Part shown: positions 35,677 through 47,337 of the stretch, piece by piece
How the letters are laid out: the number at the start of each line of letters is the position of its first letter
Position numbering within the stretch: position 1 is the first letter of the stretch
NCBI RefSeq assembly: GCF_003086295.3
Contig: NC_092048.1
Location: forward strand, 38,502,425-38,566,424
Direction: 5' to 3'
Length of the DNA stretch: 64,000 nt
Source: Arachis hypogaea
Taxonomy: Eukaryota > Streptophyta > Magnoliopsida > Fabales > Fabaceae
The notes under the pieces: model-generated
The model's input: only the letters and a program-made list of their open reading frames with translations
Database searches by the model: none
What the model was told of the DNA's origin: nothing
Position numbers and translations under genes: made by a program

Positions 35677-36923
35677 TGTAACAGCTTCACTATCAGAATG
35701 TCACGCTTCCAGCTACGCCACTATGATAGCGAGAATATTACGATAAATTTCCTATATTTAATAATAAGATGTGAGCTTTTAACTGGAAACTGTATCACTG
35801 TTTTCTTGGAAAAACCAAAAATACTTTTAAATTTTTACCAACATATATATATATATATACAAACAGAAACAACACAGCTAAGGACTTAGCAAAAACTTCA
35901 TCAGCTTCCTCGTCTGTCCTGAAAAGGAAAGTCTGTAGGGGGTGGGTGAGAACATCATCCTTGCTGGTTCTTAGTAGAGGGTTTTTAAGAATTGTCATAA
36001 GAAGAAATTTTAAATAAAACTATTTTCAATGCAGTGATCTTTAGTTCATTATCCAAATCTAAAACTCATATTTTTCTTATAAAAATTTCATACAAAATAA
36101 CATTCCATATATTTCACCACTTACTAAGGAACCATTTTAACCAAAACTTACCATTGATCTAACTAATCATGGCCTCCAGCCCAAGCACAATCAATTCACA
36201 GCCTCCGACCTAACACATAATCAAATCAACAATCAAATCATAACATCAGGAAACGACGCTCAACATCATCACCACCAGCATGAAGGATCTCTCAGAAGCA
36301 AACACAAGCAAGACAGATAAGGAAAACACAAATATGGAACAGATACAGCAAATAGAACAGGTAGCAATTAATTACAGATAAGAAACTAGGCAGGCAAAAA
36401 TAAATGCATACTCAAACAAAATATACAAGTGCATATGATGCATGTGTACCCTATGGTCGATGATATCATCTGTCGGTTATACAGCCAAACCCGATATCTT
36501 CGGTAACGAACCTTGGACAAAAACACCACATCATGGAGCAATGGGACTAAGCCACAACCCTTGCATACTACCCGCTTAACGTAGAGCAAGTGGAATGAAT
36601 GACTACTCCTGCGTACTACCCAGGCGGGTGTTTACAAACTCAACCTGGAACAAATGAGACAAACCACAACCTTTGCTACTGCCTAGGTGTCTTAATTACT
36701 AACTCGGAGCAAGTGGGACTAACCACAATTCTTGCGTACTGTCCAGGTATCTCAATTACTAACCTGGAGCAAGTAGGACGAACCACAATCCTTGCGTACT
36801 GCCCAGGTGTCTCAAACATCAAAATCTCTTTTAAAAACAATTCAAATCCATTTCTATTTCATAAAACTCCTTTTCACCAAATCAAAAGTCTCAAATTTTT
36901 ATAAAAAAAATTTCTGCAGCATC
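35677..36923 (-). mobile_element. solo LTR, first segment (same superfamily as E1 LTRs)
   Basis: Begins tgtaacag right after the target duplication gtaat (35672-35676). The matching end, gtgtcttaca, is at 52556 and is followed by gtaat again. Shared blocks with the E1 LTR include gtgagaacatcatcc and gatatcatctgtcggtta. No internal region of its own exists, so it is a solo LTR left by recombination. Its net length is about 3.1 kb after removing the two elements nested in it. Confidence 0.88.
36536..36822. repeat. minisatellite in solo LTR, about 60 bp unit
   Basis: Five degenerate copies begin at about 36536, 36584, 36647, 36706 and 36766. Each has gagcaagtgggac-like, accacaa and cttgcgtactgcccaggtgt blocks. 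The last full period is exactly 60 bp. Confidence 0.8.
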
Positions 36924-38434
36924 TGACGTGGCGGAAATTGGCGAGTTAAGAAATTGTTATAAGAGATACGTTGCAAGTACAGTTCTTAACCAACCAAAAA
37001 TCCACTTATCAATTTAGAAGGGTTGTCACAAAATTAAAATTAAAATACTGGGAGTATGAATCCCAGGTCGACTCCCAACGAGTTGTAGAAAGATGTGCTA
37101 TTTTATTAATAAGATGTTTTCTAAAAATGGTTGAGTTGATAAATAGGAAATTAAATCAGAGAATTTATGTAATTTAAATAAAAAACCTTGACCGGGAGTA
37201 GATTAGTTGGAAGCCCTATCCTTGATGGAGTTCTCTCAAGATAAAAGTGATAATTAAAGGTTCCCTGCTCAGTTATCCTTTACCAGATAAAGGAAAGTTA
37301 AGCAAGTTGGAAGTCAGTTTCTATTCACCAGTTCTAATCATCTCCCTTGGGAAGGACTAGTGTCAGTGATTAGAGGGCGACCCAACGCGAAACCCAACTA
37401 TAATTTTACTTTTGAGCATCCAACTCAAGGTCCTCCTTTCAATCAACTCCCAATCAAGTTATGAAACTACTCACTCATTATGATTGTAAAATCCATGAAA
37501 TAAGAAAGGGAAATATTGAAAGACATGATAAATAGTAATCAAAAGGATCAATTAAAAATAAAAATAGTTCTTGTATTAATAAATTCTAAAAATAATCCAA
37601 TAATAATTCTAAGTAAATGAAGGATATGGAAGAGTAAGTGACAAGTAAGGAAACAAACTAGAATGACGAAGTCTTGACGGAAGTAATAACTCTTCTCAAT
37701 ATCCCAGTCCAAAAAGCAATAAAATCAAAATCCTAAGAACTATGAATGTGTAGAGAAAAAAACCTAGAGGAGGAGTAAAATCATATCTAAAACTAAAATT
37801 ATGCGGAATGAATGTTGTCTCTCGTCTCTGCATGTTTTCTGGCTCTAATCTGCTTTTCTGGGCCGAAAATTGGGTCAAAACAGGGCCCAAAATCGCCCCC
37901 AGCGAATTCTGCAGATTCTGCAGATCGCGCATGTTACGCGATCGCGTCATTCACGCGTTCGCGTCATTCACACGTTCGCGTCATCCAGCGTTTTACCTTG
38001 CCACGCGTGCGCGTCGTCCACGCATTCGTGTCACTTGTGCAGTTTCCAATCTGCGCGGTCGCGTGAGTCATGCGTCCGCGTCACTACAATTTCCTCTATT
38101 TCGCGTGGTCGCGTGAGCCATGCGTTCGCGTCACTTCTCGCTGGTCATCTCCTTAATTTCTTGTATTCCTTCCATTTTTGAAAGCTTCCTTTCCAATCTC
38201 CAAGTCATTCATGCCCTATAAAATCTGAAACACTTGACACACAGATCACGGCATCGAATGGGATAAAGAAAAATTAAAGTGCAAAATTAAAAGTCTCTAG
38301 GAAGCAGCTATTCAACCATGAAGTAATTTCGGGAAGGAATTATAAATGCATGCTAATCATATGAATAAGTGGGTAAAGATTCGATAAAACCACATAATTA
38401 AGCACAATATAAACCATAAAATAATGGTTTATCA
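36924..38434. mobile_element. solo LTR nested in the solo LTR
   Basis: Starts TGACGTGG and ends GGTTTATCA (1511 bp). The flanking five bases, gcatc and acctc, match at three of five positions, so the target duplication has decayed. The host LTR reads continuously across the gap: cagcatc before, and tcctaaaaattggact after. Its right 600 bp matches the LTR fragment at 7691-8303. Confidence 0.75.
37928..38135. repeat. CpG-rich degenerate repeat block in solo LTR
   Basis: Irregular repeats of gcgtcattcacgcgttcg-like sequence with many CG dinucleotides, in sharp contrast to the AT-rich surroundings. The related fragment has only a faint counterpart near 7830-7860. Confidence 0.7.
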
Positions 38435-39547
38435 ACCTCTCCTAAAAATTGGACTTTGCTACCCTTCAAGGGTCCCAACCAAACTATTTCTCAGCCTTTT
38501 CCAACGGGTTAAAAACCAAATCATTTACCAATCAAACAAAATTCAAACTTCTAAATATTAAATTATTTTTTATATCAAACCAATTCAAAATCAAACCACT
38601 TCCAAAATCAAATCATTTCCATATTCAAATCATTTCCAATTCTCAAAATCATTTTTGATAAATCAACAAAACTAATTCTAATATCTCAAATCGTTTTCAA
38701 TACCGATTCATTTTCAATATCAAATTAACTCCAAAACCAAGAAAATCACTTTTCATAATATTCAATCAAATCAACTTTCCAAATCAATTTCTTATCAACA
38801 ACTGCATGCAGACCGAAACAAATCAATAATTCAATCAAGCAAATAATTTCATTTATCTAAAGCAATTCAATTCAATCCTTAAGACTCACGTAATCATAAA
38901 ATTATATTTTTCATATTAATATCGACTTGTAACAATTTTTGAAAGTAAAATGAGTTTAAGAAAAGTGCCCTTACCTCGAATAGTCGAAACCAATAAACCA
39001 AACGCGTCAAAAAACCCTTTTCTCTTGGGCTGCAACCAGTGATAGCTGCAACCCCAGCTCTACTATATCTGTAGCCGCAGCAGCAACTTTAATTCACCAA
39101 GATGCAATAACCAGGACTCTATCCCAAAGCATTAATATCGCAAAAATCTCAGCAACATATAATAGAAATAGCGACTTAAAAGGTTCGGAACAAGGAACAG
39201 CTTACCAGACTTATGAATAACTGAGAAAACGGAGTAGCGGCAACTCTGGTGACGACGCAACAGCTTGATGTTGCATGGAATAGACACTAAACTCAACACG
39301 CAAGACCCGAAACGCGACCCTACGTTACCAACATCTCAGAACCTTTAACTACTCAGAACAGAATACTGATTTCAAGGATTTCAGAAACGAAAATGCTTAC
39401 CAAGAAGACAGGGGCTCCAGCGACAATTTTCGGTGGCAGAATGGCGGCTACAGCAGCAGACAGCTCGACGGCAGTAAGGAGGCATGGTGGCAAGGTTCCC
39501 TCCCCCTCCGGCAATGATCCCACAGTAGTAACGTCCCGATCTCTGTC

Positions 39548-39591
<44 letters not shown>

Positions 39592-39719
39592 CCTTTGAGG
39601 TCCTCTTCTCGGCGACTCCAACGGCGGCAGCGACGGCCGGGCGGTGACGAAGTGGCAGCGCTGCTTCCTCTTCTCCCTCACAAACTCGTCTCTCTTCCTC
39701 TCCTACGTTCATTGTGTGA
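38435..39719 (-). mobile_element. solo LTR, second segment
   Basis: Resumes the E1-type LTR with tcctaaaaattggactttgc. It is homologous to the opening of the window (1-781) and contains a CT microsatellite (39551-39589). It ends at tgtga (39715-39719), the duplication flanking the Athila-like element. Confidence 0.85.
39551..39589. repeat. CT microsatellite
   Basis: About 39 bp of CT repeats within the solo LTR, at a position equivalent to those in the E1 LTRs. Confidence 0.95.
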
Positions 39720-41260
39720 TGATGAGCGGATATTTTATACACTTTTTGGGGTTAATTTCATGTAGTTTTTAGTATGTTTTAGTTAGTTTTTAGTATATTT
39801 TTATTAGTTTCTAGGCAAAATTTATATTTCTGGACTTTACTATGAGTTTGTGTATTTTTCTGTTATTTCAGGTATTTTCTGGCTGAAATTGAGGGAGCTG
39901 AGCGAAAATTTGATTCAGGCTGAAAAAGGACTGCAGATGCGGTGGGACTCTGACCTCCCTGCACTCGAAATAGATTTTCTGGAGCTATAGAAGTCCAAAT
40001 GGCGCTCTCTCAATTGCGTTGGAAAGTAGACATCCAGGGCTTTCCAGTAATATATAATAGTTCATACTTTGCTCAAGGATAAATGACGTAAACTGGCGTT
40101 CAATTCCAGTTCCATGTTGCATTCTGGCGTTAAACGCCAGAAACAGGTTACAAGTTGGAGTTAACGCCCAAAACAGGTTACAACCTGGCGTTTAACTCCA
40201 GAAACAGCCTAGGCACGTGTAAAGCTCAAGTCTCAGCCCCAATACACACTAAGTGGGCCCCAGAAGTAGATTTCTGCACTATCTATCATAGCTTATTCAT
40301 TTCCTGTAAACCTAGGTTACTAGTTTAGTATTTAAACAACTTTTAGAGATTTATTTTGTACCTCATGACATTCTCACGTTTTACGTTGTATCTCTACGGC
40401 ATGAGTCTCTAAACTCCATGATTGAGGGTGAGGAGCTCTGCTGCGTCTCGATGAATTAATGCAATTACTTCTATTTTCTATTCAACCACGCTTGTTTTTA
40501 TTCTAAGATATTCACTCGTACTTAACCATGATGAATTTGATGATCCGTGACACTCATCATCATTCTCAACCTATGAACGCGTGCCTGACAACCACTTCCG
40601 TTCTACCTTAGATTACGTGTGTATCTCTTGGCCTCCTGGTTCATGATCAGAGTCTTCGTGGTATAGGCTAGAATTATTGGCGGCCATTCCTGAGATCCGG
40701 AAAGTCTAAACCTTGTCTGTGGTATTCCGAGTAGGATCTGGGAAGGGATGACTGTGACGAGCTTCAAACTCGCGAGTGTTGGGCGTAGTGACAGACACAA
40801 AAGAATCAACGGATTCTATTCCAACATGAGTGAGAACCAACAGATGATTAGCCGTGCGGTGACAGCGCATTTGGACCATTTTCACTGAGAGGATAGATGG
40901 TAGCCATTGACAACGGTGATCCACCAACATACAGCTTGCCATGGAAGGAGAGCTGCGTGCGTGAGGAAGAAGACAGTAGGAAAGCAGAGATTCAGAAGGC
41001 AAAGCATCTCTAAAACCTCAATCTGTTCTCCACTACTGCATACAAGTACTATTTAATTTATGCTTTTTACTCTTCATAAATATAATCACTTTTATTATTG
41101 ATCTCCTGACTAAGAATTACAAAATAACCATAGCTTGCTTCAAGCCGACAATCTCCGTGGGATCGACCCTTACTCACGTAAGGTATTACTTGGACGACCC
41201 AGTGCACTTGCTGGTTAGTGGTACGAGTTGTGAAAAGTGTGATTCACAATTCGTGCACCA
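39720..41260 (+). mobile_element. 5' LTR of Athila-like gypsy element (1541 bp)
   Basis: Starts tgatgagcgg and ends gtgcacca. Preceded by tgtga (39715-39719), which recurs after the 3' LTR (51961-51965). By eye about 50 positions differ from the 3' LTR, roughly 3 percent. It contains several ggcgttaaacgcc-type palindromes (about 40092-40205). I recall this LTR type as abundant in Arachis. Confidence 0.95.
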
Positions 41261-41266
41261 AGTTTT

Positions 41267-41285
41267 TGGCGCCGTTGCCGGGGAT
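41267..41285 (+). other. primer binding site, Asp tRNA
   Basis: tggcgccgttgccggggat is a perfect complement to the 3' end of plant tRNA-Asp(GTC), six bases after the LTR. Confidence 0.92.
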
Positions 41286-42017
41286 TGTTCGAGTTTGGAC
41301 AATTGACGGTTTATTTTGTTGCTTAGATTAAGAAAATTTTTCTTTTTGGTTTAGAGTCTTCTATTATTGTTTTTGGTTGAATTTTTTTTTAAATCCTTAT
41401 TTTCTCTTTTTAAATTTTTCGAAAATTTTATAAACTGATAATTGAGTTTTTCTGTTTGAGTTTAGTTTCATATTTTAAGTTTGGTGTCCTTTCTTCATGT
41501 TCTTGTTGTTCTTGTGAGTCTTCAAAGTGTTCTTAAGTCTTCCTTGTGTTTTGATCTTAAAATTTTTAAGTTTGGTGTTCCTTGGTGTTTTTCCTCCAAA
41601 ATTTTCAAAAATAAGGAGCATTAAATCTAAAAACTTTAAGTCCTGTGTCATTTTATTGTTTTTCTCTTTCCTCATTAAATTCAAAAATATCTTTTCTCTT
41701 TATTTTAAATTTAATTTTCGAAAATTACTTTTAAAAATTCAGATTTTTATTTTAAAATCAAATCCTTTCAAAATTCAAAATCTTTTTCAAAAATCATATA
41801 CAGAGTTTTTCAAATATTCTCAATTAAGCAATTATTCTCATTTTCAAATTTATTTTTCCCTTGGTTTTCGAAATTTTCATTTTAAATTTCTAATTATTTT
41901 ATTTTATTTTATCTTATTATTTTTATTTATCTTAATAATTTGGTTTGTTCTACTTCAATAAAATAAAAACAAAAATATATCTTCTTTACAATTCACATCA
42001 ATTTCATTTTATCCATC

Positions 42018-43498
42018 ATGGATCTAAGTGGAAATGAACAGTCCAGAAGGACTCTGGGATCATATGCTAATCTCACTACTGCTGCATATGGGAGTAGTAT
42101 CTGTATACCCCCATCAAGACAGGCAGTTTTGAGCTAAATCCTCAACTCATTGTCATGGTGCAGCAAAACTGCCAGTATTTTGGTCTTTCACAGGAAGAAC
42201 CTACTGAGTTTCTGGCACAATTCTTGCAAATTGCTGACACAGTACGTGACAAGGAGGTAGATCAAGATGTATACAGACTGTTACTATTTTCGTTTGCTAT
42301 AAAAGATCAAGCTAAAAGGTGGTTAAATAACCAACCCACAGCAAGCATAAGGACATGGAAACAGTTATCAGACAAATTCCTGAATCAATATTTCCCTCCA
42401 AAAAGGATGACACAGCTAAGGCTGGACATCCAAGGCTTTAAATAAGAGGATGACGAATCCCTTTATAATGCCTGGGAGAGGTACAGAGGGATGCTAAGGA
42501 AATGCCCCTCTGAAATGTTTTTAGAGTGGGTGCAATTAGACATCTTCTACTAAGGGCTTACAGAAGGAGCTCAGATGTCCTTAGACCACTCAGCTGGTGG
42601 ATCTATACACATGAGGAAAACTATTGAAGAGGCTCAAGAGCTTATTGATATAGTTGCCAGAAATCAGCATCTGTACATAAGCAGTGAGTCCTCCATAAAG
42701 GAAGAAGCCAAAGCAGTGTCTACTGAACTTGGTCCTCCAGAACAAGTTGCTGAACTCAATCAACAATTGTGTTTTCTAACAAAGCAGCTAGCAGAATTCA
42801 AGGAGATGCTACAATACACTAAAAATGCTAATAAAAATATGGAGGCACAATTGAATCAGACAAAACAGCAATTATTAAAGCAGATAACAGAGGAGTGCCA
42901 GGCAGTTCAATTAAGAAGTGGGAAAACATTAAATACCTCACTTCAGAGCAGCAGAAAGCCAAGAAAAGAACAACTGACAGAGGATGAGCAAAAAATTATC
43001 CAAAATCCCTCTGAGGACAGTAAGGGCCCAGAGAGGAACGACTCTGGCGTTCAAACGCCAGAAAAGGATGCAAGGTTGGCGTTAAACGCCCAACCCACGC
43101 ACAGTTCTGGCGTTCAAACGCCAGGAACAGGCAAGGAGCTGGCGTCAAACGCCCAATGGAAGCTCAATTCTGGCGTTCAAACGCCAGAAACAGGTAGGAA
43201 GTTGGCATCCAACTCCAATCAAACTTCCAACCCTGGCATTCAAACGCCAGTGAGGGATCAGACACACACAAGTGCTGATAGCAACCCCTCTAAAAAGACT
43301 TCTCCAACCACTTCTGTAGGAAATAAACCTGCAGCAATCAAGGTTGAGGAATACAAAGCCAAGATGCCTTATCCTCAAAAACTCCGCCAAGAGAAGCAGG
43401 ATAAGCAATTTTCTCGCTTTGCAGACTACCTCAGGACTCTTGAAATAAAGATTCTGTTTGCAGAGGCACTTGAGTAAATACCCTCTTATGCCAAGTTC
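42018..43498 (+). pseudogene. gag: gag of Athila-like element, with four 63 bp coding repeats
   Basis: The ATG at 42018 is followed by a short N-terminus and a frame change before 42155. The rest lies in one frame, broken by TAA at 42443, 42551 and 43475; each replaces a codon where CAA would fit. The gag core is at 42155-42560, with AKRWLNNQPTASIRTWKQL and the FLNQYFPPKRMTQLR segment. A Gln/Lys-rich coiled coil follows at 42720-42900. The C-terminal half carries four exact-period 21-residue repeats, each containing GVQTP or GIQTP. No zinc knuckle is visible. Confidence 0.85.
43043..43250 (+). repeat. tandem 63 bp palindrome-containing repeat in gag
   Basis: tctggcgttcaaacgccag or a close variant starts at 43043, 43106, 43169 and 43232, exactly 63 bp apart. 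A second palindrome, ggcgttaaacgcc-like, lies between successive copies. The reading frame is kept in all four. Confidence 0.92.
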
Positions 43499-44299
43499 AT
43501 GAAAGAGATCTTGAGTCATAAGAAGGATTGGAGAGAAACTGAAAGAGTTCTCCTCACTGAGGAATGCAGTGCAGTCATTCTGAAGAGCTTCCCAGAAAAG
43601 CTTAAAGATTCTGAGAGCTTTATGATACCATGCATATTAGAGGGTGATTGCACCAAGACAGCTTTATGTGATCTTGGGGCAAGCATCAACCTAATACCTG
43701 CATCCACTATCAGAAAGCTTGGTTTAACTGAAGAAGTCAAACCAACTAGGATATGTCTCCAACTTGCTGATGGCTCCATTAAATACCCATCAGGCGTGAT
43801 TAAAGACATGATTGTCAGGGTTGGGCCATTCGCCTTTCCCACTGACTTTGTAGTGCTGGAAATAGAGGAGCACAAGAGTGCTACTCTCATTCTAGGAAGA
43901 CCTTTCCTAGCAACTGGACGAACTCTCATTGATGTCCAAAAGGGGGAAGTAACCCTGAGAGTCAATGAGGATGAGTTTAAGTTGAATGTTGTCAAAGCCA
44001 TGCAGCATCCAGACATACCAAAAGACTGCATGAAAGTTGATCTTATTGACTCTTTGGTAGAGGAGATCAACATGGCTGAGAGTCTCGAATCAGAGCTGGA
44101 AGACATCTTTAAAGATGTTCAGCATGATCTGGAGGATTCAGAGGAATTGAAAGAGCCTCTGGAAATCCCTCAGGAAGAGGAAAAACCTCCTAAACCCAAG
44201 CTCAAACCGTTACCACCATCCCTGAAATATGCATTTCTGGGAGAAGGTGACACTTTTCCAATGATCATAAGCTCTGCTTTAAATTCACAGGAAGAGTAA
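43499..44299 (+). pseudogene. aspartic protease region of Athila-like element
   Basis: Retropepsin domain in the gag frame. The active site DLGASINLIP has its Asp at 43670-43672, and the second motif TLILGRPFLATGRTLID is near 43882-43932. An acidic, Pro/Lys-rich linker follows to a TAA at 44297, where CAA would restore reading into RT. Confidence 0.87.
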
Positions 44300-44311
44300 G
44301 CACTACTTCAA

Positions 44312-45352
44312 GTGCTAAGGACACACAAGACAGCTCTTGGGTGGTCCATAAGTGACCTTAAGGGCATAAGCCCAGCTAGATGCATGCACAAGATCCTATT
44401 GGAGGATGATGCTAAGCCAGTGATTCAACCACAGAGGTGGTTAAATCCAACCATGAAGGAAGTGGTGCAAAAAGAGGTTACCAAGTTACTAGAGGCTGGG
44501 ATTATTTATCTTATTTCTGATAGCCCCTGGGTGAGCCCTGTCCAAGTTGTCCCCAAAAAGGGAGGCATGACAGTGGTTCATAATGAAAAAAACGAACTGG
44601 TTCCTACAAGAACAGTTACAGGGTGGCGCATGTGTATTGACTATAGAAGACTCAATACAGCCACCAGAAAGGATCATTTTCCTTTACCATTCATAGACCA
44701 GATGTTAGAAAGACTAGCAAGTCATGATTATTACTGCTTTTTGGATGGCTATTTAGGCTACAACCAATTTGCAGTAGATCCCCAGGATCAAGATAAAACA
44801 GCATTCACATGTTCATCTGGAGTATTTGCCTACAGAAGGATGCCATTTGGGCTGTATAATGCACCTGCAACCTTTCAGAGATGCATGCTCTCTATTTTCT
44901 CTGATATGGTGGAAAATTTTCTGGAAGTCTTCATGGATGACTTCTCAGTATATGGAGACTCATTCAGCTCCTGTCTTGATCACCTAACACTGGTTCTGAA
45001 AAGATGCCAAGAGACTAACCTGGTTTTAAACTGGGAAAAATGTCACTTTATGGTGACTGAAGGGATTGTCCTTGGGCACAAGATTTCGAACAAGGGAATA
45101 GAGGTGGATCAAGCTAAGGTAGAGGTAATTGAAAAATTACCACCACCTGCCAATGTTAAGGCAATCAGAAGCTTTCTGGGGCATGCAGGATTCTATAGGA
45201 GGTTTATAAAGGATTTTTCAAAAATTGCAAAACCTCTAAGCAACCTGCTAGTTGCTGACACGCCATTTGTGTTTGACACAGAGTGTCTGCAGGCGTTTGA
45301 AACTCTGAAAGCTAAGCTGGTCACAGCACCAGTCATTTCTGTACCAGACTAG
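44312..45352 (+). pseudogene. pol: reverse transcriptase of Athila-like element
   Basis: An open 346-codon run. WRMCIDYRRLNTATRKDHFP is near 44623 and LDGYLGYNQ near 44741; PFGLYNAPATFQRCM is near 44844. The catalytic motif is FMDD at 44930-44941, where most gypsy elements have YVDD; the Phe-Met form is usual in Athila. It ends at TAG (45350), where TGG would fit, at the start of RNase H. Confidence 0.92.
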
Positions 45353-45621
45353 ACATTACCATTCAAACTAATGTGTGATGCCAGTGACCATGCCATTGGT
45401 GCAGTATTAGGGCAGAGGTATGACAAGCTTCTGCATGTCATTTATTATGCTAGCCGTGTTTTAAATGATGCCCAGAAAATTATACAACCACAGAGAAAGA
45501 ATTACTTGCAGTGGTTTATGCCATTGACAAGTTTAGATTATACTTGGTAGGATCAAAAGTGATTGTGTACACTGACCTTGCTGTTCTTAAATATCTACTT
45601 ACAAAACAGGATTGAAAACCC
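45353..45621 (+). pseudogene. RNase H of Athila-like element, frameshifted
   Basis: LMCDASDHAIGAVLGQR begins the domain near 45370 in the RT frame. A frameshift near 45478 moves on to ELLAVVYAIDKFR and VYTDLAVLKYLL. A TGA at 45613 lies just before the integrase frame. There is only one RNase H here, unlike the Tat elements in this window. Confidence 0.82.
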
Positions 45622-47085
45622 ATGCTCATAAGATGGGTATTGCTTCTGCAAGAGTTTTATATAGAAATAAGAGACAGAAAAGGGACAGAGAACCAAGTGG
45701 TTGATCATCTGTCCCGGATAGAGCCAGTAGAAGGGGCGTCCTTTCCCTCTATTGAGATCTCTGAAACCTTTCCGGATGAGCATTTGTTCGTCATTCAGGA
45801 AACAGCATGGTTTGCAGACATTGCAAACTATAAAGCTGCAAGGTTCATACCCAAGGAGTACAACAGGCAACAAAAGAAAAAATTAATTACTGATGCAAAG
45901 TACTACTTGTGGGATGAACCATATCTCTTTAAGAGATGTGCAGACAGAATAATCCGAAGGTGTATGCCTAGAGAAAAAGCACAGAAGATCTTATGGTATT
46001 GCCATGGGTCACAATATGGAGGCCACTTCGGAGGTGAGCGAAGAGCCACCAAGGTCCTCCAATGTGGCTTCTACTGGCCTACCCTTTATATAGATTCCCG
46101 AGAGTTTGTACGTAACTGTGACAGTTGCCAGAGAGCTGGTAATCTGCCTCATGGTTATGCCATGCCTCAACAAGGAATCTTAGAGATTGAGTTGTTTGAT
46201 GTATGGGGTATTGACTTCATGGGGCCTTTCCCACCATCATACTCAAACACTTATATTCTGGTTGCAGTGTACTATGTATCCAAATGGGTAGAGGCCATTG
46301 CCACACCCACTAATGATACTAAGACAGTGCTGAAGTTCCTCCAGAAACATATCTTCAGCAAGTTTGGTGTCCCTAAAGTACTAATCAGTGATGGGGGCAC
46401 CCACTTCTACAACAAACAGCTTTACTCTGCCATAGTCCGGTATGGAATTAGCCACAAGGTGGCAACTCCATATCATCCACAGACAAATGGGCAAGCTGAA
46501 GTCTCTAACAAAGAACTAAAAAGAATCCTGGAACGGACTGTAAGTACCCATAGAAAGGATTGGGTAAGAAGCTTGGATGATGCTCTGTGGGCCTACAGAA
46601 CAGCATTCAAGACTCCTATAGGGACCTCTCTATACCAGCTTGTGTATGGTAAGGCCTGTCATCTGCCCGTGGAACTGGAGTACAAAGCCTACTGGGCAAC
46701 CAGATTCCTGAACTTTGATGCCAAATTAGCTGGAGAAAAAAGATTGCTCCAGCTGAATGAGTTAGAGGAATTCAGACTCACTGCTTTCGAAAATGCCAAG
46801 CTTTACAAAGAGAAAGAAAAAAGGTGGCATGACAGAAATCTATCATCTAGGGTCTTTGAATAAGGACAGAAGGTCCTGCTATTTAACTCTAGACTCCGGC
46901 TATTCCCCAGGAAACTGAAATCCCGGTGGAGGGGGACCATATGTGATTACAAGTGTGTCACCATATGGCTATGTGGAGCTTCAAGACACTGATTCTAATA
47001 AGAAGTTCATTGTTAATGGACAGCGAATCAAGCATTATCTTGAAGGCAATGTTGAGCAAGAGTGCTCAAGGCTGAAGCTAGATTA
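45622..47085 (+). pseudogene. integrase of Athila-like element
   Basis: The HHCC zinc region is near 45990-46130 (HGSQYGGH, then CDSCQRAG). The core has Asp at 46213-46215, Asp at 46390-46392 and Glu at 46498-46500, giving D-58-D-35-E. The frame is open for 413 codons to TAA at 46861. After it, and one more frameshift near 46935, the C-terminal PYGYVELQD segment continues to a stop near 47085. The domain proper is intact; the whole polyprotein is not. Confidence 0.9.
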
Positions 47086-47337
47086 AAAGCTCAGCAAAGT
47101 CCAGCTAAAGACAATAAAGAAGTGCTTGCTAGGAGGCAACCCAGCCATTAGCAAAACTCTTTCTGTTATTTTATTTTATTTTATTCTATTTTTCATTTTA
47201 TTTATTTTAAAATTAAGTAAGTTTAATATTAATAATCTTCAAGGTAAAGAATTAATTGCATAAGTTCACAGGGTTACAGAAGGATTCAGAGTACAAAATA
47301 GCAAAAAGAAGCTCACTGGTGCGAAAAAGCCAGTAAG

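Noticed and set aside
36536..36822. CRISPR-like regular repeats
   Set aside because: Units are contiguous and degenerate, with no unique spacers, and the context is a plant LTR.
39353..39742. 129-codon frame with an Arg-Glu repeat
   Set aside because: Produced by the CT microsatellite and LTR sequence; it crosses an insertion junction.
41527..41961. 144-codon Phe/Lys-rich frame
   Set aside because: Lies in the T-rich leader between primer site and gag of the Athila-like element; low complexity.
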